From JAZKFT01 sp043760535 (lineage in GTDB: Bacteria; Bacteroidota; Bacteroidia; Chitinophagales; Chitinophagaceae): DNA of 9,149 nt. The translations under genes were made by a program, and so were the position numbers. Below the pieces are notes generated by a model. It saw only the letters and a list, made by a program, of their open reading frames with translations. It did not search any database and was not told the origin of the DNA. Shown piece by piece: positions 1 to 6,706 of the stretch. The first letter of the stretch is position 1. Each line of letters opens with the position of its first letter. The stretch covers positions 1 to 9,149 of the forward strand of contig JAYUOV010000269.1 of NCBI GenBank assembly GCA_043760535.1, written 5' to 3'.

Positions 1-40
1 GACGCATTTGATCTGACTTGTTTAATTTCTCATCTTGCAT
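1..40 (-). CDS. possible start of a minus-strand gene, cut by the window edge
   Basis: On the minus strand an ATG at 40-38 opens a frame reading MQDEKLNKSDQMR that stays open to the edge. A Bacteroidota-like -7 element (CACCTTTG on the minus strand, plus-strand 45-52) lies only 5 nt upstream, so the transcript would be nearly leaderless, or translation may begin at the second Met (positions 9-7). Thirteen codons are too few to recognise a family. It would be divergent from the PIN remnant to its right. This is a weak call based only on an open frame and the promoter-like motif; it may be chance. Confidence 0.25.
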   Translation of the reverse strand, partial: MQDEKLNKSDQMR

Positions 41-89
41 CGTGCAAAGGTGATGCCGTAGTATTGATATTTAAATATGGGGTTGGTAA

Positions 90-356
90 AACGGATACGA
101 AGTAACGGAAGAAGCTTATGAACTGGCACAGAAATATGTAGACGAAAAAGTGGTTGGACAGACTAGTACAGATGATTGCAGGCATATTGCAACTGCAACT
201 CTCAAAAAGGTTGATATTTTAGTTAGTTGGAACTTCAAGCATATTGTCAGCGTTTTTAGAATTCGTGGCTATAAATCAATTAATTTATGTTGTGGTTATT
301 CGCAACTTGACATTCGTTCACCTAAAGAAATAGTATATAATGAAGACGATTACTAA
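90..356 (+). pseudogene. PIN-domain (VapC-like) toxin, N-terminally truncated remnant
   Basis: This frame encodes the C-terminal half of a PIN-domain ribonuclease of the kind found in type II toxin-antitoxin loci. The visible hallmarks are an acidic/His patch in TSTDDCRHIATAT, the strand VDILVSWNFKHIV, and the terminal IRSPKEIV motif, typical of a PIN family whose full members run to roughly 150 residues (family knowledge). In-frame sequence begins only after a TAA at 87-89 and opens with NGYEVTEEAYELAQKYVDEK, which fits mid-protein family sequence; about 70 residues carrying the first catalytic Asp are absent. The only start-like codon inside is GTG at 150, which would give 68 residues lacking half the fold. 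None of the three plus frames at 1-86 resembles a PIN N-terminus, so a deletion or rearrangement is more likely than a simple frameshift. It overlaps the next gene by 17 nt, the usual linkage of such pairs. A nuclease-active product is unlikely. Confidence 0.7.
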
Positions 357-489
357 AAAAGAAAAAACATTTGACACGGTTAAGGTATTCCGTGAGATAA
401 AAGAGAAAATAGCAAAAGAAACTGAGAAAATGACTTTTGCAGAATTCAAGGAATATCTAAACAAAAACAAATTACAGACTGGTAAATAA
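340..489 (+). CDS. small antitoxin-like partner of the PIN toxin remnant (49 aa)
   Basis: The frame starts at ATG 340 inside the end of the PIN remnant (17-nt overlap, different frame) and ends at TAA 487-489. The product, starting MKTITKKEKTFDTVKVFREI, is a short, very Lys/Glu-rich helical protein with a second helix around TFAEFKEYLNKNK. Small proteins with an FDxVKxxREIKxKI pattern commonly sit directly downstream of this PIN family in Bacteroidota and cyanobacteria, and are presumed antitoxins or DNA-binding partners; that is family knowledge plus inference, not something the sequence proves. The frame is intact although its toxin is truncated, and it has no promoter of its own that I can see. 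If still expressed it would depend on readthrough from upstream. Confidence is good that this is a genuine gene, moderate for its role. Confidence 0.6.
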   Translation: MKTITKKEKTFDTVKVFREIKEKIAKETEKMTFAEFKEYLNKNKLQTGK

Positions 490-522
490 TCTGTTTGTTC
501 AGCAGATATTTCACTCCACCAT

Positions 523-590
523 CCGGAATTTTTTAAGTTGCTATGAGCAAATAGTATCGGAGCGGATTTTGGTTCGTGGGCACACGAACC
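523..590 (+). repeat. family 2 dispersed repeat, copy 1, with 8-bp hairpin
   Basis: From CCGGAATT (523-530) through GCAAATAGTATCGGAGCGG (547-565) to a perfect hairpin, GGTTCGTG (571-578), loop GGCA, CACGAACC (583-590). It matches the block at 5567-5622 at about 46 of 56 positions, and the block at 4701-4762 after an 8-nt gap. It sits downstream of the PIN-partner gene. The hairpin has no T-run after it, so it is not an ordinary terminator. Weak similarity to copy 2 continues to the GTTGC-CCTTAATTT region (622-635). Confidence 0.7.
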
Positions 591-681
591 AAGGCGGAAG
601 CAGGGCAGGCAAAATAAAAAGGTTGCACCTTAATTTGCAAGAGGTAAGGAGTTCTAAAATTTTAAAATACCGTATATGCAT

Positions 682-714
682 AAAGGCCACCCCGCAAATG
701 GAAGTGGCCTTTTT
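682..714. terminator. hairpin terminator, probably bidirectional
   Basis: AAAGGCCAC (682-690) and GTGGCCTTT (704-712) form a perfect 9-bp stem with a 13-nt loop. On the plus strand it is followed by a short T-run, so it works best for rightward transcripts. It also lies 20 nt past the stop of the minus-strand protease gene (733), and the stem ends in TTT on that strand, so it could end that transcript too. Confidence 0.7.
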
Positions 715-732
715 GTATAGGATGGATTGGTA

Positions 733-3700
733 TTATTGAACTACAAGTTTTCCTGTTGTTATTATAGCTCCATCGTTTAGGATGGAGTAAAAATATACAC
801 CTGCTGCATCCAATGGTAAATTTACGCTTTGGATACCATTACGTAAGGTTTGGATAGCAATTTGTCTTCCGCCAACATCAGCAATTTTTAGATGGCCATT
901 TGTGCCAGTAAAGTTTACCTGAACCGCAGAGCCTTTGGTAATAAGCGTAGGGTACAATGATCCAACGCCAGATTTATCGTTTTGTAACAAAACCATTCCG
1001 GTATAAAATATACGTCCTGTATTTTCTGTAATCTTTATGCGGTAGAAATTTTTTCCAGCCAAAGGTGTATTGTCAGAAAATTTAAATGGAAGCGTACATT
1101 GGTTTTGGGTCACATTCATTGTACCAATACTGCTAAAATTGGCGCCATCATCGCTACGTTCTATTTCAAATTTACCCGAGGCGTCAGCACAGGTTACCTT
1201 CCAGTTAAGTAGGTTAGCAGCGCCTTGTTTATTTCCTGCAAAATACTCCACCTTAATGGGCAACAGTACTGGGCTGGTTTGTACAAAGAATCCACTGAAC
1301 CCAGTAACATTTGCTGTTACTTCCCAGCGGCTGCTGGCAGCATTCCACACAATATCGGCATCGTTTGGATCTATTACTTCTGTTGTACCAGTGTAACTAC
1401 CGGGCAATCCTGTTCCATCTCCACTGTTACCTGAGAATTTACTTATTCTAAGGTTGGCCTTTCCTGATGCATCATTGGTAGTAGTGGGCAAATCGAGCAA
1501 ACTGCCTGGTGCGCTATTAAAGTCTGTAAATTCTGCTTGGGTAAAATACATGGTTACCCTACCGGTAGCAGTTGCTGTATTAGTAGTTGGGGTTATTTGG
1601 TAATGTCTAGATACAAAAGGAGTCGAGCCAAATATAGGGATACCTGTTTCTAACCATACACGGGCATCCACACTGCCTGCAACTTGTGTAGCAGGTGCAC
1701 CATTAGGCACTACCTGAGCTATTAACTGGCAGTTAGAATTTATAAACTGTAAACTAGAATTAATATCCCGGGTATCTGTGGAATTAACCGTTGCAATGCT
1801 ACCATTTTGCTGGGTACTACTGTACACAACCGGGCGAATTCTGAAGAACCTGGCTGGATTTGTCCAATTAACACCAGCGTCTGTTGATTGTTGTGAACGA
1901 ACATTACCTGTTCTTGTATCACCCCTTAAACTCCATGCACTACCTGCTCCCGGCACTAGTACTACAAAATAATCTGTTGCATTGGCAATGTTTAAATCGA
2001 GGCTGCTAAGGTCTACATAGTTCCACGAAAACTTAGTAATGAGTGCTGGCACTACCGATAAGCTGCCTAATAAAGTTCCTGGCACTCCGGCGTTATTAGT
2101 TCTTACTTCTACATTAAGCGATGTGAACGTATTTGTCAAACTCGTATGAAAATATACACCGCCCATTTTACCCGTAATGTCCGAAGTAAACCGTACTGCT
2201 AATCTTGTATCAACATAAGATAAACCTCCACCTGTTGTTCCTTGTGTAAATGAGTTATCGTATTGATACGTTTTTCTTTCGGCAGGGCCGCAGTTATAAA
2301 AAGATGTAATTGCTTTATATACATCTAGTTTGCCATGACCCCATGTAAAATTAGGGGTAGCACCCGTAAATTCTGTCAGGGCGTCTTTAGTTGTGTTATT
2401 AACAAGCAAAGTTTTTATTTGGGCTGCTGTTGCTGTAGGGTTGGCCTGTAGTAATAAGGCTACGGCACCTGCTACACCAGGCGAAGACATACTGGTTCCC
2501 TGGTTAATTTGGTATAGCCCAATTTCTGCTATACCAGAAGCTGCGGGGGCTGGTGAGGCATCCGAGGACAAAACAGATATAACAGCCTGACCGGTAGCGG
2601 CTATTTCTGGTTTCAGCACATTGTCTCTTCTGGGGCCTCTAGCACTAAATGTAGAAATACTATCTTGCTGAGCAGGAGCATTATAAGCAAAGCCCCCCAT
2701 TGCACTATTAGAAAACCACGACAAACGCCCTACGTAAGAGCCAACAGTAATGGCGGTAGTGGAAGTGCCGGGGGAGCCTACTAGCATATTATTGTCGCCA
2801 CTTACCACGCTAGTGGCTCCAAAAGTTGCATTTCTGTAGTTAAGCCAGCCGTCTATTACTAAAGCATTTGTTGTATTGTTGGTAATGGTCAGTGTCCAAT
2901 TTCCCGTTGGGTTAGAGCCTGTAACTACAGTAGTAACATATAGATTAACTGCCCTGTCGCCGCTTCCGGCATCAATAAAGTTGTTGAGGTTAGTGTTAAA
3001 ATTACCACCCATAACAGCACCAGCAATAGATTGATCAGCAGTTGCAACTGCAGTAGTCATATCGGGTGCTGTAACGGTAGCAGTAATTGCACTATTATCG
3101 TTAACGTAATAGGTAAACTGGAAAACGTCGGTATTAGTACCTGCTGGTACATTAAAAGAAACAGAACCACTAGCATTTGCAGCCAGGTTTAACCGGTGGT
3201 GAACAGCGGATCCATTATCGTTACCAGCAGAAATTACCGCTACCCTGCCTGGTGCCGAAGATGTAAAATTATCTACCGCTACTTCCGTATTACGGGTACC
3301 ATCATGTGGCCCACTTTGCCCACCAATACTCATATTTAGTACAATTGGTTTATTAAGCGTAGTAGCTAAATTTTGAAGATACATGAGTGCATTAAGCTGG
3401 TTGGTGGTAGAAAATGATGTGCTACCGCCTTTAACAAATACTATATCTGCTTCCGGAGCCATTCCAGTATATTTTTTAGATGCCAGGGCAGAACCATTAC
3501 CGGCAGCAGTGCCAGACACATGAGAGCCATGTCCGCTAACATCCCTTTCTCTTACAAAACCAGTAGGAGTGCCGTCTAATTCATCGTTAATATGAGCTTG
3601 GGTGTATTCTACTCCAGTGGCAAACCCCGAAGGTGGGTTTTCGCCCATTACAGCAGTAAGGGTTTGATCCCAAATACGTAGTATTCGGCTCTTTGTTTGG

Positions 3701-4284
3701 TCTATGGGATTCCTAAAGTCGGGATGATCCCAATCTATACCAGAATCAAATATTGCAACAATAACTCCCTTGCCTTTGTATGGTGTATTGTTTAAACGCC
3801 CAGCATGTAACAAAGAGGCTCCCGAAGTACCTACAGCTATATCATTGTGAGCTTCGTCATTTACAGGGGCTTCAATGTAGCTAACATCGGCCATAGTAGC
3901 CATCTGGTTTAGCTGATTTAGCGTTACCCATGCTGTTACAAATTTTGGCCAAACGCCTTGTACAATAATATTGCTGTCTTTTAAAGCCTTGGCATTTTTT
4001 GTGTAAACAATGCAATCGTACCTTTTCTCCATTATTTTACCCCCTGGTAAAAAACCGGCAACAGGTAATATTTTGTATAAAGTAGGAAATCCATTCAGTG
4101 CCTCTGTAGATAGCTCGTTCTTATGATCTAAGATGTACCTAAATGCAGGGTCAATTTTTTGACTATGCGAACCAATCTGTGCAAAAGACTGAGATAAAAT
4201 AAAAACAAAAAGGAATGTGGTTGAAATCCTTTTTATCTGCCGTATGGCAAATAAACTTTTGAATTCGTAAAATTTTTTAATCAT
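733..4284 (-). CDS. secreted subtilisin-like serine protease (S8) with T9SS C-terminal sorting domain
   Basis: An exported S8 (subtilase) endopeptidase of 1183 residues. A long basic n-region and hydrophobic core form a signal peptide ending about residue 36 (SFA-Q). Residues ~85-145 resemble an I9-type propeptide. The catalytic triad is visible: Asp180 in AIFDSGID, His252 in GHGSHVSGT and Ser598 in GTSMSSP, with oxyanion Asn355 in SAGNDNG. About 240 residues separate Asn355 and Ser598, far more than in subtilisin. Residues ~365-500 of this stretch look like a beta-rich insert (GNWTLTITN...DGWL), so the catalytic domain is interrupted. After it come a beta-sandwich-like region (~666-820), a second beta-rich region (~830-1000), an Fn3-like segment common in Bacteroidota (LLNWKV...FEIERSDDG, ~1008-1090) and a T9SS type A sorting domain (~1108-1183, ending TTGKLVVQ). 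The T9SS domain implies outer-membrane passage and surface attachment or release (family knowledge). It is monocistronic, with no nearby start alternative. Substrate is unknown; scavenging of extracellular protein is the general expectation. Confidence 0.95.
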   Translation of the reverse strand: MIKKFYEFKSLFAIRQIKRISTTFLFVFILSQSFAQIGSHSQKIDPAFRYILDHKNELSTEALNGFPTLYKILPVAGFLPGGKIMEKRYDCIVYTKNAKALKDSNIIVQGVWPKFVTAWVTLNQLNQMATMADVSYIEAPVNDEAHNDIAVGTSGASLLHAGRLNNTPYKGKGVIVAIFDSGIDWDHPDFRNPIDQTKSRILRIWDQTLTAVMGENPPSGFATGVEYTQAHINDELDGTPTGFVRERDVSGHGSHVSGTAAGNGSALASKKYTGMAPEADIVFVKGGSTSFSTTNQLNALMYLQNLATTLNKPIVLNMSIGGQSGPHDGTRNTEVAVDNFTSSAPGRVAVISAGNDNGSAVHHRLNLAANASGSVSFNVPAGTNTDVFQFTYYVNDNSAITATVTAPDMTTAVATADQSIAGAVMGGNFNTNLNNFIDAGSGDRAVNLYVTTVVTGSNPTGNWTLTITNNTTNALVIDGWLNYRNATFGATSVVSGDNNMLVGSPGTSTTAITVGSYVGRLSWFSNSAMGGFAYNAPAQQDSISTFSARGPRRDNVLKPEIAATGQAVISVLSSDASPAPAASGIAEIGLYQINQGTSMSSPGVAGAVALLLQANPTATAAQIKTLLVNNTTKDALTEFTGATPNFTWGHGKLDVYKAITSFYNCGPAERKTYQYDNSFTQGTTGGGLSYVDTRLAVRFTSDITGKMGGVYFHTSLTNTFTSLNVEVRTNNAGVPGTLLGSLSVVPALITKFSWNYVDLSSLDLNIANATDYFVVLVPGAGSAWSLRGDTRTGNVRSQQSTDAGVNWTNPARFFRIRPVVYSSTQQNGSIATVNSTDTRDINSSLQFINSNCQLIAQVVPNGAPATQVAGSVDARVWLETGIPIFGSTPFVSRHYQITPTTNTATATGRVTMYFTQAEFTDFNSAPGSLLDLPTTTNDASGKANLRISKFSGNSGDGTGLPGSYTGTTEVIDPNDADIVWNAASSRWEVTANVTGFSGFFVQTSPVLLPIKVEYFAGNKQGAANLLNWKVTCADASGKFEIERSDDGANFSSIGTMNVTQNQCTLPFKFSDNTPLAGKNFYRIKITENTGRIFYTGMVLLQNDKSGVGSLYPTLITKGSAVQVNFTGTNGHLKIADVGGRQIAIQTLRNGIQSVNLPLDAAGVYFYSILNDGAIITTGKLVVQ

Positions 4285-4320
4285 AAAAAATGGGTTTGTT
4301 AATTTAAAAAAATGAACCGA

Positions 4321-4343
4321 ATATTATTATATTATAATAATAT
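4321..4343. promoter_or_regulatory. 23-nt perfect AT-only palindrome upstream of the protease gene
   Basis: ATATTATTATA (4321-4331) and TATAATAATAT (4333-4343) are exact reverse complements around a single base. It lies 37 nt before the protease start codon, within the AT-rich upstream region. It could be an operator, part of the 5' UTR, or chance in AT-rich DNA. A weak -7-like TAATTTTA occurs further upstream on the minus strand, but no convincing -33 element pairs with it. Confidence 0.35.
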
Positions 4344-4476
4344 GATTTGTTAAAAATAAAATTAGTATAATCGTTGCAACTAAAATCAAAACGTGTGTTT
4401 TTTTATAAAATAATAGCATAGATTATTTATGAACGTCCAAATCTCCTTAATCAGCGTCTATTCTCGTCCACAAAAC

Positions 4477-4605
4477 CGGAGAATACTACTGTATTCCGAA
4501 ATTCTCCGTCGGTCCGGGGTTTTTACAGCCGCCGCACCGCACTATCAGCCACTTACCTCAAACCCCAACCTGCAAACGACCATTGAAAATTTTGAGTCCC
4601 AACCC
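4477..4605 (+). repeat. family 1 dispersed repeat, copy A, with leading hairpin
   Basis: The conserved body begins near CTCCG (4504-4508), passes TTTTTACAGC (4520-4529), then TATCAGCCACTTACCT and AACGACCATTGA, and fades after GAGTCCCAACC (~4605). The 52-nt core from TATCAGCC to AATTTTG matches copies B and C at 44 of 52 positions each. In front of it CGGAGAAT (4477-4484) pairs with ATTCTCCG (4501-4508). Inside, AATAC/GTATT (4482-4486/4491-4495) offers a competing smaller hairpin. The copy fills much of the 642-nt gap between the protease start and the orphan membrane gene; a 75-codon open frame across it is a by-product of the repeat. Confidence 0.75.
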
Positions 4606-4700
4606 TGGAATAGCTATTTTCAACCATACCTTTTTATTGCAGAAAATAAAATATAGCACCATGCTTGCAATTACCCACCGCCCCGGTTTTACACAACCAA

Positions 4701-4762
4701 CCAGAATTGGTGATTCATAATTCATTTCGGAGCGGATTTTTGTTCGGGGGGGGACACGAACC
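4701..4762 (+). repeat. family 2 dispersed repeat, copy 2 (degenerate)
   Basis: CCAGAATTGGTGA (4701-4713) and TCGGAGCGGATTTT (4727-4740) match copy 1 after an 8-nt internal gap. The hairpin is worn: TGTTCG (4741-4746) faces CACGAACC (4755-4762), with an 8-G run (4746-4753) replacing the loop side. Downstream, AGTTGCCCTTAATTT (4799-4813) again resembles the sequence after copy 1. Confidence 0.6.
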
Positions 4763-4864
4763 TAGGCTGGGTAAAGCAATCATTCCAATTTTCAAAACAG
4801 TTGCCCTTAATTTAAAGCGATGTTTTGGCAAAGCATTTGTTCTCAATATTTCGAGACAAAGTAC

Positions 4865-4890
4865 TTGTTTTTACGAACTGTTTATATTTG
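4865..4890 (+). promoter_or_regulatory. Bacteroidota-type promoter for the orphan membrane gene
   Basis: TATATTTG (4883-4890) is an exact match to the TAnnTTTG -7 consensus, 36 nt before the chosen start codon at 4927. A TTG at 4865-4867 could be the -33 element, but the 15-nt gap is shorter than usual. It also argues against starting this gene at ATG 4825, which lies upstream of the promoter. Confidence 0.55.
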
Positions 4891-4926
4891 CAGCTAACAC
4901 AATTGCTCATTAATCAAAATAAAACT

Positions 4927-5538
4927 ATGCCACTCTGGTTTGTTGTTACTCTTTGCTGTATTCCGCTTGCACTATTTCTACCAATCACCTCAGGTTTTCG
5001 TACACGGTTTCCCGATGCGTTTGGATACATTTTATCTTTACTGGGTACTTTTGTGGGTATTATTGCAGGCTTGTATTTTACCGATTTGGCCGCCGCTAAC
5101 GACAAGCGAAAACTAACCATAAAGGTACTGGAGGCAAGCAAAGAAGAAATGCAATGGCTAATAAACCGCACTAAAACCATTAAGGAGGTAACCGATACAC
5201 TTGCAGATTCGCAACGCCAAAAGTTTTATTATCTAGAAATGCCTTCATTTTTTACGCAAACTTTAAAAACAGAATTGCTTTCAGATGTTCTTCAGCCAAA
5301 ATCTCATGAGCAATTTAATCTGGTACGAGAAAACCTACTTTTTGATGTAAATCTTTTAAGAAAAGATATAGCCAACAATGACAAAAAGCATTTGGATGAA
5401 GATTTGATTGATTATAAACGCCAACTGTCTATAGCCATTACGGTTATGAACGGTGAGATTGATTTGCTTGGTGGTGGAATTAAGCGAGTGGAGTTTGAAA
5501 GGTTAGCACAACAACGCTTAGACAGCTTAATGAAGTAG
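4927..5538 (+). CDS. orphan membrane protein: two transmembrane helices and a helical cytoplasmic tail
   Basis: I do not recognise a family. From ATG 4927 the product has 203 residues. Residues ~3-20 (WFVVTLCCIPLALFLPIT) and ~32-51 (FGYILSLLGTFVGIIAGLYF) are hydrophobic and look like two membrane helices joined by a short loop with Arg residues. The rest (~60-203) is charged and mostly helical, possibly coiled coil, ending in ERLAQQRLDSLMK. The frame is open from an upstream ATG at 4825, but I prefer 4927. That start puts the first helix at the N-terminus and lies downstream of a good -7 element (4883-4890); the extra 34 residues would also cross the promoter. The gene is flanked on both sides by family 2 repeats and is probably monocistronic. 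A two-helix anchor with a soluble tail would suit a sensor, scaffold or phage/stress-related accessory protein, but nothing in the sequence picks one. Confidence 0.7.
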   Translation: MPLWFVVTLCCIPLALFLPITSGFRTRFPDAFGYILSLLGTFVGIIAGLYFTDLAAANDKRKLTIKVLEASKEEMQWLINRTKTIKEVTDTLADSQRQKFYYLEMPSFFTQTLKTELLSDVLQPKSHEQFNLVRENLLFDVNLLRKDIANNDKKHLDEDLIDYKRQLSIAITVMNGEIDLLGGGIKRVEFERLAQQRLDSLMK

Positions 5539-5540
5539 TC

Positions 5541-5632
5541 TCCGCACTGGTTCGTGTCTTCACGAACCGGAATTGTTGAAGTTGAGATTTGCAAATAGTA
5601 TCGAAGATGATTTTGGTTCTTGGGGATACTAA
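5541..5632. repeat. family 2 repeat, head-to-head inverted arrangement
   Basis: Immediately after the membrane gene stop, GGTTCGTG (5549-5556), loop TCTT, CACGAACC (5561-5568) repeats the exact stem of copy 1 with a different loop, preceded by TCCGC as in the reverse complement of copy 1. Then from CCGGAATT (5567) to GGTTCTTG (5615-5622) a forward copy follows. The midpoint is the perfect palindrome ATTTGCAAAT (5587-5596), and both hairpin centres lie 33 nt from it, the same distance as in copy 1. Confidence 0.65.
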
Positions 5633-5793
5633 TATAGACGGATATAAAATTTATCTTTATTACAAAATAAAATATACATGTTTAAGCGAACGGTTTATGA
5701 AACAATGCAAGCCTTTGCCCCAGATTATTTATTAATGCTTTTTTAGAGGTTTATGCTTACGAGTAAGGCGAAAAAAAAGTGAATGAAATAGCA

Positions 5794-6159
5794 ATGAAGA
5801 TTCGGCAAACGCAGCACACGGAAGGTTATATAGTTCACATTGTACAAAACTTTCAAAAGCCTACACCGAAAGAAATTTCGACGGTTTTAAACGATGTGCC
5901 TTTTTTTATATTCTCCAAAGAACAAACCTTGTGCGTGGGTGGGCTTGTTATTATTTACACTTGGTATGGTGAAACGCGGTTCGGATTTGAAGTCGCAAAT
6001 AAGTATGGAAATGAATTAAATTTTGCGGACGATGTAGGTAAGTTGATGGCGGATTTTATTGTAAGATGTAGTAATATTAAATTAAATATTGGTGCAAATA
6101 TTTTCGATAAGTTTTGGAAAAAGGTAATTGAACTTTATGCGGAAGGGTCGGAATCTTAG
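5794..6159 (+). CDS. hypothetical protein, no recognised family (121 aa)
   Basis: No family recognised. From ATG 5794 the product is 121 residues: a mixed alpha/beta soluble protein with an amphipathic first strand (TEGYIVHIVQNF), a hydrophobic central strand (GGLVIIYTWYGETRFGFEV), and a C-terminal helix (IFDKFWKKVIELYAEG). There is no signal peptide or membrane helix. A GTG at 5779 would add five residues and follows an 8-A run (5771-5778); the evidence does not settle which is used. In the same frame, a TAA at 5764-5766 separates it from an upstream open stretch (RLFINAFLEVYAYE), so the gene may be the 3' part of a longer, broken gene. It lies between a family 2 and a family 1 repeat and looks like accessory cargo. 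AT-rich codon use matches its neighbours. Confidence 0.5.
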   Translation: MKIRQTQHTEGYIVHIVQNFQKPTPKEISTVLNDVPFFIFSKEQTLCVGGLVIIYTWYGETRFGFEVANKYGNELNFADDVGKLMADFIVRCSNIKLNIGANIFDKFWKKVIELYAEGSES

Positions 6160-6223
6160 AAAGTTCCAGCCTTTTGAGCCGTTGTTGGTGAAGAACACCA
6201 CAGATTTTGGGAAGTATAGTTAA
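6137..6223 (+). CDS. possible 28-aa small ORF overlapping the preceding gene
   Basis: ATG 6137 opens a frame, MRKGRNLRKFQPFEPLLVKN and eight further residues to TAA 6221-6223. It overlaps the end of the 121-residue gene by 23 nt. The product is basic then hydrophobic. It could be a translationally coupled peptide, the continuation of the preceding protein in another frame after a frameshift, or chance. I recognise no family. Confidence 0.2.
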   Translation: MRKGRNLRKFQPFEPLLVKNTTDFGKYS

Positions 6224-6246
6224 AGCCACTTTGGTACACAGTTTTA

Positions 6247-6362
6247 TTATGCCGGAGGCATAAACTCCGTTTGGGCGGAATTTTAACAGCAACCGAACCA
6301 ACCTATCAGCCACTTACCTGAAATTTCGACCTGTGAACGACCATTGAGAATTTTGGACACCA
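6247..6362 (+). repeat. family 1 dispersed repeat, copy B, with leading hairpin
   Basis: The body runs from ACTCCG (6264-6269) through TTTTAACAGC (6281-6290), TATCAGCCACTTACCT (6304-6319) and AACGACCATTGA to about 6362. Its 52-nt core matches copy C at 45 positions and copy A at 44. It is preceded by a perfect 7-bp hairpin, TTATGCC (6247-6253), loop GGA, GGCATAA (6257-6263), whose sequence differs from the hairpins before copies A and C. It fills most of the 295-nt gap before parD. A partial family 2 stem arm (GGTTCGTG, 6385-6392, no matching partner) follows it. Confidence 0.75.
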
Positions 6363-6427
6363 CATAAGAAACAGCCTCTGCCTGGGTTCGTGTTTATTTT
6401 CTCAAAACCATAGCAAGTTTTCAATAA

Positions 6428-6444
6428 TTACCAAATATTGGTAA
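6428..6444. promoter_or_regulatory. candidate parDE operator (inverted repeat)
   Basis: TTACCAA (6428-6434) and TTGGTAA (6438-6444) are perfect 7-bp arms around a 3-nt centre, ending 10 nt before the parD start. ParD antitoxins carry a ribbon-helix-helix domain and usually repress their own promoter by binding such sites (family knowledge). Use of this site here is inference. Confidence 0.5.
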
Positions 6445-6454
6445 CATTTTAAAT

Positions 6455-6706
6455 ATGGGACGTAACACATCAGTACCATTAGGAGACCATTTTGAAAACT
6501 TTGTTGACAATCGGGTTTCTGCCGGAAGGTTTAAAAATACAAGTGAAGTTATTAGAGCCACACTTCGTCTGTTAGAAAGAGACGAAAGCAAGATGGTAGC
6601 ATTAAAAATGGCTATGGAAGAAGGGATAGGAAGTGGGATAGCTAAAAACTATAACCCCAAAAAGCATCTAGAAAGTTTAAAAACCGCTAAGCAAATACAT
6701 GGCTAA
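6455..6706 (+). CDS. parD: ParD-family antitoxin
   Basis: An 83-residue type II antitoxin. Residues ~1-45 form the ribbon-helix-helix DNA-binding domain: strand NTSVPLGD, helix HFENFVDNRVSAG, then KNTSEVIRATLRLLERDE, the signature stretch of ParD. The C-terminal half (ALKMAMEEGIGSG...KHLESLKTAKQ) is the part that in the family wraps the ParE toxin, neutralising it, while the complex represses the operon. Length and motif order are normal. The gene overlaps parE by 8 nt (6699-6706), the usual coupling. A palindrome just upstream (6428-6444) is a likely autoregulatory site. No Shine-Dalgarno is visible, as is common in Bacteroidota. The frame is intact though the toxin is interrupted. Confidence 0.9.
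   Translation: MGRNTSVPLGDHFENFVDNRVSAGRFKNTSEVIRATLRLLERDESKMVALKMAMEEGIGSGIAKNYNPKKHLESLKTAKQIHG

Noticed and set aside
523..590. Family 2 hairpin as a transcription terminator
   Set aside because: No T-run follows the stem in either direction, and it occurs both before and after genes.
4429..4656. 75-codon plus-strand open frame before the orphan membrane gene
   Set aside because: It is read straight through family 1 copy A; the same frame is broken by stops in copies B and C, so it is a by-product of the repeat.
4665..4913. 82-codon plus-strand open frame
   Set aside because: It crosses family 2 copy 2 including the 8-G run and the promoter of the next gene, has mixed composition and no recognisable motif.
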